From assembly GCF_900102545.1 (NCBI RefSeq), contig NZ_FNBN01000001.1, positions 544,641 through 608,640 on the forward strand: DNA of 64,000 nt, written 5' to 3'. Shown here in pieces: positions 35,307-43,277 of the stretch; the first letter of the stretch is position 1, and every line of letters starts with the position of its first letter. Under the pieces are notes generated by a model. The model saw only the letters and a list, made by a program, of their open reading frames with translations. It was not told where the DNA came from and searched no databases. Origin of the DNA: Chitinophaga filiformis (GTDB lineage Bacteria > Bacteroidota > Bacteroidia > Chitinophagales > Chitinophagaceae). Both the position numbers and the translations under genes were made by a program.

Positions 35307-37112
35307 ATGAAACCGTTTAAAAGCACGCTTTTGTTTGTTACCCTATGCTTCCCCTATTTTCAGATCGCCCTTGCCACTGGTGAGGGCGATTGGTTTTCTG
35401 GCAGATGGTCCATGAAGCCTGTCCCTATCCAAACCCGCTGGGCAGCTGATGTTTCTCCCGACAATGTTTTACCGGAATATCCTCGTCCGCAGATGGTGCG
35501 TTCTGAATGGCAAAACCTGAACGGATTATGGGAATATGCTATTACCCGTTGGGATGAGGGTATGCCATTACAGTTTGACGGTGAGATACTGGTTCCATTT
35601 CCTATCGAGTCGGCGCTTTCCGGTGTGCAGCGGGCGCTGTTACCTACACAGCGGCTTTGGTATAAACGCACTATCAAAAAGCCGGATACGCATGGCGGAA
35701 AACGTGTACTGCTGCATTTTGGCGCGGTAGATTGGCGGGCCGCTGTCTTTCTCAATGGTAAACTGTTAGGCAGACATATGGGCGGGTATCAGCATTTCTC
35801 TTTTGATGTTACCGCCTCCCTGCAGGAAGGGAATAATGAACTGGTTGTGAGCGTGCTCGATCCTTCCAACCTGGGGCCTAATCCCTGTGGTAAACAAAGC
35901 TTACGCCCGCGGAAGATCCTGTATACAGCAGTCAGTGGTATCTGGCAGACGGTCTGGATGGAAACAGTGCCGCCTTCTTATATCACTGACCTCTTTATGA
36001 CGCCTGATATTGATGCCAACTGCCTCAATCTGCGGGTCAATACTACTGATACTACAGGCAGCGTGGTCGAGGCGATTGCCTATGCAGGCACACAGGCTGT
36101 TGCCAGTACTTCCGGTCCGGCAGGCAGGATGCTGGACCTTGGTGTTCCCTTTGCACATCTCTGGAGCCCTGCGGATCCTTTTCTTTATCATATGAAGATC
36201 AGGCTACGAAGGCATGGACATGTTGTGGATTCTGTGACCAGTTATTTCGGGATGCGGAAGATAGCAGTACAACAGGATAGTGCAGGTATACCACGCTTGT
36301 TCCTCAATAATAAATATACCTTTCAACTGGGCGTACTTGATCAGGGCTACTGGCCGGATGGCTTGTACACCGCTCCCACTGATTCCGCACTGGCCTTTGA
36401 TATCAGGATGATGAAGGATATGGGATTTAATACTATCCGCAAGCATGTGAAACTGGAACCCGACCGCTGGTATTATCATGCGGATCGCTTAGGTATGTTG
36501 GTATGGCAGGATATGGTGCCTTGTGCGGATGAGGACTACTACTCTACTTCCCAGTTTGAACAGGAGAATAATGAGAACCTTTACCAGCTGCACAATTTCC
36601 CTTCTATTGTGATGTGGATACTGTTCAACGAGGGATGGGGAAAGTATGATCAGAAACGCCTTACAGAGTGGATGAAACAGGCCGATCCTTCGCGTATCAT
36701 TAACGGCCATTCGGGAGAGAACCTGGATGTGTACAGCGATACTCCTATTCGCGACCGATGGATCAGCAGTGATGTGACAGATGTGCATTATTATCCTGGT
36801 CCGTATATAGCACCGGCATTGCCAGGTAAAGCGCGGGTATTGGGAGAATGGGGCGGTGTACGGGTGATCACTCCCGGGCATCAGTGGGCGCCTAAAACAG
36901 GCTGGGGATATGTAGAGGTAAGTCCGGCGAGATTTGCAGAACGATATAAGTATATGATGGGAAGACTGAAATTATATGAGCGACAGGGATTATCTGCCGC
37001 AATATATACACAGCCTTATGATGTGGAGGCGGAGGAGAATGGGTTTATGACGTATGACAGGAAGGTGGTGAAGATCAGTGTAGCCGAAATGAGGAAAGTA
37101 AATACCTGGTAA
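35307..37112 (+). CDS. Glycoside hydrolase family 2 enzyme, secreted
   Basis: A 601-residue GH2 enzyme. A signal peptide (1-23) precedes a jelly-roll sugar-binding domain (about 45-215; WYKRTIKKP, GAVDWRAAVFLNGKLLGRHMGG), an immunoglobulin-like domain (about 220-315) and a TIM barrel (about 320-600). The acid/base is Glu442 in LFNEGWG and the nucleophile Glu514 in VLGEWGG. Activity could be beta-galactosidase, beta-glucuronidase or beta-mannosidase; motifs do not settle it. It is shorter than LacZ, ending with the barrel. It stands alone, without SusC/SusD, and converges on a small secreted-protein gene. Confidence 0.9.
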   Translation: MKPFKSTLLFVTLCFPYFQIALATGEGDWFSGRWSMKPVPIQTRWAADVSPDNVLPEYPRPQMVRSEWQNLNGLWEYAITRWDEGMPLQFDGEILVPFPIESALSGVQRALLPTQRLWYKRTIKKPDTHGGKRVLLHFGAVDWRAAVFLNGKLLGRHMGGYQHFSFDVTASLQEGNNELVVSVLDPSNLGPNPCGKQSLRPRKILYTAVSGIWQTVWMETVPPSYITDLFMTPDIDANCLNLRVNTTDTTGSVVEAIAYAGTQAVASTSGPAGRMLDLGVPFAHLWSPADPFLYHMKIRLRRHGHVVDSVTSYFGMRKIAVQQDSAGIPRLFLNNKYTFQLGVLDQGYWPDGLYTAPTDSALAFDIRMMKDMGFNTIRKHVKLEPDRWYYHADRLGMLVWQDMVPCADEDYYSTSQFEQENNENLYQLHNFPSIVMWILFNEGWGKYDQKRLTEWMKQADPSRIINGHSGENLDVYSDTPIRDRWISSDVTDVHYYPGPYIAPALPGKARVLGEWGGVRVITPGHQWAPKTGWGYVEVSPARFAERYKYMMGRLKLYERQGLSAAIYTQPYDVEAEENGFMTYDRKVVKISVAEMRKVNTW

Positions 37113-37116
37113 GAGT

Positions 37117-37154
37117 GGGAACTCTCCTGCATTGTTCAATACAGGAAAGTTCCC
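37117..37154. terminator. Long bidirectional hairpin with three mirrored C-A mismatches
   Basis: GGGAACT-C-TCCTG-C-ATTG (37117-37134) faces CAAT-A-CAGGA-A-AGTTCCC (37137-37154), leaving a two-base apex. Sixteen pairs are interrupted only by three single C-A mismatches. It fills the gap between two convergent genes (GH2 ends 37112, next stop at 37168). Confidence 0.85.
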
Positions 37155-37167
37155 CGACATACAAGTC

Positions 37168-37512
37168 TTACATAGCTGTTGTGATATTCGTTATCGTAGT
37201 CGTGCACCAATAAAATTGGCGGGTGATTGTTTCCGTTCCGGAAACAGCCTGTAATGTTTTCACGCCGATCGGCTGGCTGGTAACCAGGTAATAAACGTGG
37301 GACAGGCTACCGGGATTTGTGGTGATGTACCATGGAGTGGTTGTACATAAACTGCCGGTTGTGTAGTAGATCTTGTTACCAACAGTTTCATATACGATAG
37401 AGGTTGGCGTAAAGACCGGCTCTGAGGTGAATCTGCTTATTTTAAAAGCCAGCAGGCCTCCGGTCATGGAGCATACGAGGATAAGTACCAGTAGAATTTT
37501 AGCTTTTTTCAT
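37168..37512 (-). CDS. Small secreted Thr-rich protein, family member 1
   Basis: A 114-residue exported protein from the ATG 37512 (MKKAKILLVL). The N-terminal signature is shared with four other genes in this window: a basic start, a hydrophobic core, then GG-x-LAFK-x-x-(R/K)-F, where signal peptidase probably cuts after LA. The mature ~90 residues are rich in Thr, Tyr and Ser, with two or three Cys (one in LCTTTPWYITT, one in YWCTTTI). No enzymatic motif. An exported Cys-bonded beta-type miniprotein seems likely. Family unknown to me; a resemblance to short Bacteroidota proteins such as DUF6520 is possible but unverified. Confidence 0.72.
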   Translation of the reverse strand: MKKAKILLVLILVCSMTGGLLAFKISRFTSEPVFTPTSIVYETVGNKIYYTTGSLCTTTPWYITTNPGSLSHVYYLVTSQPIGVKTLQAVSGTETITRQFYWCTTTITNITTAM

Positions 37513-37762
37513 AATAAGTGGTTTAGTCATTCTCAATGTGTCTGCTCTTTCCGATTCATAAATGCATCTCTTCCAAATTACTCTTATCTCTTATGGATCA
37601 CTTTGGAGATACCGCGCAGACTTAGGAGATAGCCTATTGCAATTACTACATCCTGTTTTGGCTCATGTCGACCAACATTCACACAGGGATCATTTTTTAC
37701 GTTATTGCTCAGGACTATATATGTCCAGGAAAATGCAACTGATCAGTATCATCAAAAAAAAG

Positions 37763-37788
37763 GAGTCTTACCTTCTCAGATAAGACTC
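37763..37788 (-). terminator. Terminator of small secreted gene 2
   Basis: GAGTCTTA (37763-37770)... wait-free 8-bp stem with TAAGACTC (37781-37788). The A-run at 37754-37761 is the U-tail on the minus strand. It lies 12 bases after the stop of 37801-38142. The gap 37513-37762 otherwise holds only the leader of member 1. Confidence 0.8.
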
Positions 37789-37800
37789 TCATTAATAATA

Positions 37801-38142
37801 CTAAATATCACTCGTTACCTTTGTGTTTATTTGCACACATGGATAAAACAGTAATGTAGTCGTCAACGGACCTGAAGGCCATTGCTTCAACGTGCGTGTT
37901 GTTGTCGGCATTGTGAGCAGATGCCAGACTACAGCAGGAGTGCCCACGTCTGAAATCCACAGGTCACCGGTCGTACAAAGATTCCCTGTGGTGTAATACG
38001 TAACACCACCTATTGTAACATAAATGATCGTTGTAGGATAAAAGACCTGATCATTGGTAAACCGCATGGCCTTGAATGCCAGCGCTCCACCGGCAATAGC
38101 CATCAAGGCGACCAGGGCGAGAATAATTCTGCCTTTTTTCAT
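37801..38142 (-). CDS. Small secreted Thr-rich protein, family member 2
   Basis: A 113-residue exported protein of the same family (MKKGRIILAL, GGALAFKAMRF). The mature part keeps the pattern of member 1: PTTIIYVTIGGVTYYTTGN followed by LCTTG, a long beta-rich stretch and a final Cys in FYPCVQINT. Members 1 and 2 are tandem, 288 bases apart, each with its own leader and terminator, so they look like separately transcribed duplicates rather than an operon. Member 2 is divergent from the S9 peptidase gene at 38469. Confidence 0.72.
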   Translation of the reverse strand: MKKGRIILALVALMAIAGGALAFKAMRFTNDQVFYPTTIIYVTIGGVTYYTTGNLCTTGDLWISDVGTPAVVWHLLTMPTTTRTLKQWPSGPLTTTLLFYPCVQINTKVTSDI

Positions 38143-38210
38143 AAAACAAGGGTTTAATCATTTGCTAAGTGCCTACTCTTTTCGATGGTTTTCGGCGACT
38201 CCATTATGCC
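38143..38210 (-). promoter_or_regulatory. Conserved leader of the small secreted family
   Basis: On the minus strand: GCCGAAAACCAT, AAAAGAGTAGGCA, TTAGCAAATGATTAA, then the ATG. The same blocks, partly decayed, precede the genes starting at 56595 and 37512, and a shorter version (GGCATTCAAGTAGATTTAG) precedes 41073. This suggests common control. Confidence 0.6.
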
Positions 38211-38468
38211 GGCCGGCAATGACTTATTATAGAAAAGAAAAGTTTGTCTGGGAGTAATTAGCTACGCTTCAATGTTATGTCGGGTGGTCTGGGATGATCA
38301 GCAAAATCGGTTAGTCAGAGGGCTTCTCAAACGTTCCACTTTCTCCAAAGTTATCTGTTTCCATAGCAAAAGACTTAGGAGATAGGTATAAATATTGTAC
38401 CTGGATATTCCTTATCTACTAAGCATTCCATAACATTTATAGCCTATTTTAAAGAGACTCCAAATATT

Positions 38469-40988
38469 ATGAGATACACAATTACCATTCTTTTCTGCTT
38501 TTATATTTCACTCGTAAACGCCCAGAAGCCTCCTATCAACAACTTCACTTACAAAGGCTGGGAAATGCTGTTAAACTATCAGATTTCTGACAATGGCAAA
38601 TATGTCTGGTACACTTATGGATCCGAGCTTACCGGCATGACGCTGGTGGTGCGTTCCATTCATGGCAGCTACTGCAAATTATTCACGGGTGTATGGGAGG
38701 CGGTTTTTACGGCGGATAATCAACACCTGGTATTCAATTCACCCAAAGGTCTCGGTGTACTGACATTAGGCACATCGACCATAGATTATACGCAGGGGAT
38801 CAGCAGTTATACAGTTGCCGGCAATGGTAGATGGCTGGTCGCAAAACTGGCAGATACGCTGCTGCTTAAGAATCTGCATACTAAGGAGGAACATTACTAT
38901 TCACCTGTTACTACTTATACATTTAATAAAGGGGGAGATGTGTTGGTATATTATACTCAGGATAGCCTGGTGTGGATGGAGCCAGAGAGGGGGCAATCCG
39001 GCGTGATCGCTATCAGCCATAAAATTGACAACATTACTTTTAATCATGCAGATACTGCCATTGCCTTTACTGATAGTAGTCATATTCATTATTTCAGGAA
39101 AGGAATGGATAGCGCGCAACAAATCCAGCTGGCAGGATTAAGGCATGGAACTTCACTACTCCCCATGCCACTTCAGTTTAGCCAGGATGATAAACTATTA
39201 TTCCTGAAGGTAACCAAAGAACGGACGCCTCCGGCGAGGGATACTACGCAAATAACAGAGAAGCTCAGCCTCTGGGATTACCGGGATGTCCGCCTGCATT
39301 CCCAGGTACCTCCTGATCCCTATGGTCCCTTTTCAGCAGTTGTTCCCGTATCTGGAGGTACTGTTATTCAACTTGAAAATGCGGATACTACCTTATCGGG
39401 GCAGCCAGGGAATCAATATGCGCTGGTATCGAACGTGGTGAATGAAGAAGACGGCTTCTGGGATGCGAAGCAGGTGAGAAGTTATGATCTTATCTCGCTG
39501 ACAAATGGCACACGTAAGCACGTAATACCTTCTCCCCAACAGGTGTTTAGCGTGGCATTATCCCCTGCAGAACACTACGTCAGCTGGTTTGATCTTGCTA
39601 CTCAACACTATTTTACTTATGAAATCAGTACAGGGAATATTAAAAATATCTCCGTGGATGTTCCTACGATTTTGACCAATACACATATTTGTCGCGATGA
39701 GATACGGCCTTATGGAGCCGCCGGCTGGCTGTCGGGCGATCAGCGACTGCTGATCTATGATGAATTTGATATATGGCAGTTAGATCCGGCGGCCAGAACG
39801 CCGCCCCAGAATATTAGCGATCATTATGGCCAGCGGTATCAGACAATACTCCGGGTCGTATATGCTGAACAGTTATTGACACTCCGGGAAAATGATCCCC
39901 TACTGCTCACTTGTCTCGATAGCAATAAATATAATGGCTTTATGCACATTAAAGCTGGTATTAATCACTCACCCATTCCAACCGTGATGGAACCTGCTGT
40001 ATATCATTTCCCTGCCCTGGTTGTTTTCGAGCCGCCTGCTCCCCTGAAAGCGAAGAAAGCAGGTATCTATATCCTGCAGCGGCAAACTACCACCCAGGCG
40101 CCGAATCTCGTCACTACGACTGATTTTACAACCTTCAAACCACTCTCCGATATTCAACCCCAGCAGGCTTACAACTGGCTGAGGGCGGAACTGGTTCATT
40201 GGCCCATGCCCGGAGGTATTACCGGAACCGGCATATTGTACAAACCGGAAGATTTTGACAGCAGCAGGCAATACCCTGTTATATTCAATTACTACGAACG
40301 ACGAAGTAATGAACTCCATCTCTTTCCGAAGGTAAGGCTGAGTAATGGCAATTTAACCATCGCCTGGTATGTCAGTAACGGATATCTCGTCTTCGTTCCT
40401 GACATCTATCGTCCCACTGGTCAGAGTGGGCCAGCTATTCTTAATACCCTCGTCTCGGCAGCCCAATATCTATCTACCCGACCTTATGTGAATACAAAGA
40501 AAATGGGCCTGCAGGGACATAGCTTCGGCGGATATGAAACGAACTACATTATTGCACATTCAAATCTCTTTGCTGCGGCACAATCGTCTGCCGGGCCGTC
40601 GGAGCTGTTCGGTCTCCATGGTGGACTGGGATTTGGAGGTAGGAGTTACCATTATATATCAGAACTGGGACAGCTGAACCAGGGAGTAGCCCCCTGGGAT
40701 AATCCCGATCTGTATATGCGGACCTCTCCTATACTATTTGCCCCGCAAATCAGCACGCCTTTATTGATGATGCACAACAAGGAAGACGGTGCGGTACCAT
40801 TTTCACAATCGGTGGCTTTGTTTACCGCGCTACGGCGACTGAAAAAGCCGGTATGGCTGTTGGAGTATCAGGGAGAAGGGCATGTACTGTTTGATCCGGG
40901 ATGTCAGCTGGATTTTAGTATTAAGCAGGAGGAGTTCTTTGATTATTATTTGAAAGGCAAACCCATGCCGGGGTGGATGCGGCGCTGA
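38469..40988 (+). CDS. Secreted S9-family (prolyl oligopeptidase-like) peptidase
   Basis: An 839-residue exported serine peptidase with a signal peptide (1-18, ending VNAQ). A beta-propeller fills about 30-560 and the alpha/beta hydrolase domain about 575-835. The catalytic triad is Ser685 in QGHSFGGYE, Asp773 in NKEDGAVPF and His805 in GEGHVLF. S9 enzymes trim oligopeptides that can enter the propeller. It is paralogous to 53435-55903 over its whole length. Each is flanked by genes of the small secreted family (members 2 and 3 here), which raises the question whether those proteins are its substrates or inhibitors. Confidence 0.9.
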   Translation: MRYTITILFCFYISLVNAQKPPINNFTYKGWEMLLNYQISDNGKYVWYTYGSELTGMTLVVRSIHGSYCKLFTGVWEAVFTADNQHLVFNSPKGLGVLTLGTSTIDYTQGISSYTVAGNGRWLVAKLADTLLLKNLHTKEEHYYSPVTTYTFNKGGDVLVYYTQDSLVWMEPERGQSGVIAISHKIDNITFNHADTAIAFTDSSHIHYFRKGMDSAQQIQLAGLRHGTSLLPMPLQFSQDDKLLFLKVTKERTPPARDTTQITEKLSLWDYRDVRLHSQVPPDPYGPFSAVVPVSGGTVIQLENADTTLSGQPGNQYALVSNVVNEEDGFWDAKQVRSYDLISLTNGTRKHVIPSPQQVFSVALSPAEHYVSWFDLATQHYFTYEISTGNIKNISVDVPTILTNTHICRDEIRPYGAAGWLSGDQRLLIYDEFDIWQLDPAARTPPQNISDHYGQRYQTILRVVYAEQLLTLRENDPLLLTCLDSNKYNGFMHIKAGINHSPIPTVMEPAVYHFPALVVFEPPAPLKAKKAGIYILQRQTTTQAPNLVTTTDFTTFKPLSDIQPQQAYNWLRAELVHWPMPGGITGTGILYKPEDFDSSRQYPVIFNYYERRSNELHLFPKVRLSNGNLTIAWYVSNGYLVFVPDIYRPTGQSGPAILNTLVSAAQYLSTRPYVNTKKMGLQGHSFGGYETNYIIAHSNLFAAAQSSAGPSELFGLHGGLGFGGRSYHYISELGQLNQGVAPWDNPDLYMRTSPILFAPQISTPLLMMHNKEDGAVPFSQSVALFTALRRLKKPVWLLEYQGEGHVLFDPGCQLDFSIKQEEFFDYYLKGKPMPGWMRR

Positions 40989-41072
40989 CAAACTTTTATC
41001 TCTTGCTACTAAGGAATTTATATTAGTCCTAACCGGATACCTAAGGCATTCAAGTAGATTTAGCAGAAAGCT

Positions 41073-41423
41073 ATGAGAAAAGCAAGAATTCTTCTTTTTA
41101 TGATCACCTTGATGGGGGCTGTTGGAGGCACTTTCGCCTTTAAAGCTTTTAAGTTTAACGCTAACCCGGCATGGAGATATACAAATTCTATTACGATAGG
41201 CGGGAGTGTGTATTCGTCAACAGTACCGTTCTGTACATCAACGAATCCGGTGTCTTTTTTTACTACTGAGTGCTTTGAAATAACTACTACATGGATCTCG
41301 ACGCCACGAGCAGGCGGACCATCTACTATTACGTTAAGGAATACTGCAAATACCAGCTTGACGTATACAATACCTGAGGCGTCTTGTATTGTTGTTACAT
41401 CGTGTGTAACGGCTATTCTGTAA
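41073..41423 (+). CDS. Small secreted Thr-rich protein, family member 3
   Basis: A 116-residue exported protein (MRKARILLFM, GGTFAFKAFKF). It is the only member on the plus strand and lies 84 bases downstream of the S9 peptidase, so the two may be co-transcribed. The mature part has four Cys (FCTSTN, ECFEI, ASCIVVTSC), enough for two disulfides, and many Thr/Ser in beta-like runs. A terminator follows directly. Function unknown. Confidence 0.72.
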   Translation: MRKARILLFMITLMGAVGGTFAFKAFKFNANPAWRYTNSITIGGSVYSSTVPFCTSTNPVSFFTTECFEITTTWISTPRAGGPSTITLRNTANTSLTYTIPEASCIVVTSCVTAIL

Positions 41424-41430
41424 GTACTGG

Positions 41431-41461
41431 ATAAGTCCTGGGCCAGAAGTACAGGACTTAT
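41431..41461 (+). terminator. Terminator of small secreted gene 3
   Basis: ATAAGTCCTG (41431-41440) pairs perfectly with CAGGACTTAT (41452-41461), 7 bases after the stop; the tail ATTATGAATTTAT is only weakly T-rich. Confidence 0.75.
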
Positions 41462-42004
41462 ATTATGAATTTATAACATTTTCAACGAATCGCCCTACAC
41501 CCTCAATACCATCTGCTTAAAAAATTTCCTTTCTATTATGAGTACTTTTATGATTCTTGCTACGACTATATTAGTGAATCCTAAGCTCATTATCGAGAAT
41601 TACTGGATCAAAGTGATATTTTCCTATTATATTATATAATAGCGAAGCCGGAACAATACCGCCCTCACTCAGTAAGGATATTGCAACGCTTATGAGGATA
41701 GTTTAAAAATCTTATTACGCTGACGTACTAATTGAGATAGTATGCGCTAGAAAGTTATACTTTCCTGAGCTAAATGTGTTAAACTGGATTTTGTAATCCG
41801 TCAGTAACCTGTATTAAGTTACTACAAGAAACACCATACAACCCGAAGTATAACTATCCACTCTATCAGCCTCTAATTATTTTCCGTTGGAATTTTCAAT
41901 TCCAGTGTTACCTTTTTATGTTTACTGCAACCTTCTCCTATTGGGTATATAATATCCATGTCAGCGAGCAACTTTCAATATTAATTCAATCAATATACAA
42001 CATC
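41462..42004. other. 543-base AT-rich intergenic region
   Basis: I see no gene, RNA or clear promoter here; the sequence is strongly AT-rich compared with the left half of the window. Confidence 0.5.
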
Positions 42005-43174
42005 ATGAATCAAGTAACATTGATGTCCATTCTAATCTTTGTTCTCCTCGCAATTGCGGGACCTGGGAACGCATTTGCTGTACCTGTTTGTAAACATGTT
42101 AATTCATATCGAACAGGTGACCAGTCTAATCGTTTTGAAAAATTGACAAATTCGAAAGGGGAAGCAGCTATCGCTGCGCCGAGGGCAGAAGCGCAAAAAT
42201 CTGACCTCCAGATTAATTTAGCTAATCGGGTAACTGAAATTAGTAGAATTAGCACATTAGTTAGTGCTATTACCGGTATTAAGAGAGATAATAGACGTAG
42301 TGAGTGTGTTGAAATTAATCGAATTAGTGGTTGGATTAGTAGAAATAGTAAAGCTAGAGAGATTAATGTAGTTAATGAAAGTAATAAAGTTAGTATAACT
42401 AGTGTTTGTACAAGTAAAATTAGTTGGGTTAGGGGGAATAATACAGTTAGTAAACATAGTGAAGTTAGTAGAAGTAGTAAAATTAGTAATTGGGTTAGTG
42501 AACTTGATGGAGTTAGAAAGATTAGTATAGTTAATAAAAGCAATGAGGTTAGTAGAATTAGAAATTGGGGTAGTAGAATTAGTAGAGTTAGAGGAAATAG
42601 TACGGTAAGTAAACGTAGTGAAGTTAGTAGAATTAAGGATTGGCTTAGTGGAATTGGCAGAGTTAGTGAGATTAGTATAATTAATGAAATTGGGATTAGT
42701 AGAAGTAGAGTTAGAAAACATAATCTAATTAATGAAGGTGAAGAAATCTACAGAATTAGTGATTTAGTTAGTGAAACCAGGAGAGTTAGTGAGAATAGTA
42801 TAGGTAATGAAAATAAGGAAATTAGTAACGTTAGTGATTTAACTAGTAAAAATAATAGCATCAGGAAGGACAATACAGTTATTGAAAGCAAATATCTTAG
42901 TAAATATCAATTATCGAGAGTTCCAATTAGGTTAATCAAAGCATCTATTCAAACGAATTTTGAGAATAAACAATCAGCAGTTAGCAATCAAACCGAAGAT
43001 TATAATTTAAGCCTAAATACTATACTAATAAATAACAATCAGAATAACAAGTCGATAAAAAAAGAGAAAAGCTTTTTTATATTAGCTAAAAGGCAGCCAA
43101 CTATTAGAGCGAATAAATCAAGGTATCCCATAGTTTGTTATAATACTCGAATAACTTCAATTAAAAGGATTTAA
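42005..43174 (+). CDS. Secreted repeat protein of degenerate (V/I)S-rich 53-residue units
   Basis: A 389-residue protein from the ATG 42005 (signal peptide to about AFA, residue 25); an upstream ATG at 41918 would bury that signal. Residues ~75-300 are built of units of about 53 residues in which Val-Ser or Ile-Ser pairs recur every few positions; an RGNNTVSKHSEVSR-like block returns as RGNSTVSKRSEVSR one unit later. The protein is very basic and almost free of Pro. The regular V/I-S spacing suggests a stacked beta or amyloid-like structure. No family recognised. The plus strand of the repeats has almost no C. It precedes the hydrolase-CHAT gene by 103 bases. It might also be a repeat-expanded, non-functional frame, so the coding call is moderate. 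Confidence 0.55.
   Translation: MNQVTLMSILIFVLLAIAGPGNAFAVPVCKHVNSYRTGDQSNRFEKLTNSKGEAAIAAPRAEAQKSDLQINLANRVTEISRISTLVSAITGIKRDNRRSECVEINRISGWISRNSKAREINVVNESNKVSITSVCTSKISWVRGNNTVSKHSEVSRSSKISNWVSELDGVRKISIVNKSNEVSRIRNWGSRISRVRGNSTVSKRSEVSRIKDWLSGIGRVSEISIINEIGISRSRVRKHNLINEGEEIYRISDLVSETRRVSENSIGNENKEISNVSDLTSKNNSIRKDNTVIESKYLSKYQLSRVPIRLIKASIQTNFENKQSAVSNQTEDYNLSLNTILINNNQNNKSIKKEKSFFILAKRQPTIRANKSRYPIVCYNTRITSIKRI
42240..42900 (+). repeat. Degenerate tandem repeat, 159-base period, C-depleted
   Basis: Built of short ATTAGT/GTTAGT-type hexamers, with a higher-order period of 159 bases (for example 42416 and 42575 start matching copies). The plus strand is nearly devoid of C, so the G/C skew is extreme. 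The open frame is kept through the whole array. Confidence 0.8.
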
Positions 43175-43277
43175 AACCTTTATTAAAGTAGGAATAACCT
43201 GTAACACCATTAATATATTAAGTGGTGGGGAGAGACATGCGCTTACCCGAGCAATAAATTCATTAAAAAAAACTGCT

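Noticed and set aside
37562..37783. 73-codon plus-strand frame between two small secreted genes
   Set aside because: It runs through the leader of one gene and the terminator of the other and shows no conserved features.
42010..42721. Minus-strand Leu/Ser/Thr-rich frames opposite the repeat protein
   Set aside because: They are the antisense reading of a C-poor repeat, which rarely creates stop codons on the other strand; no start context or signal fits.
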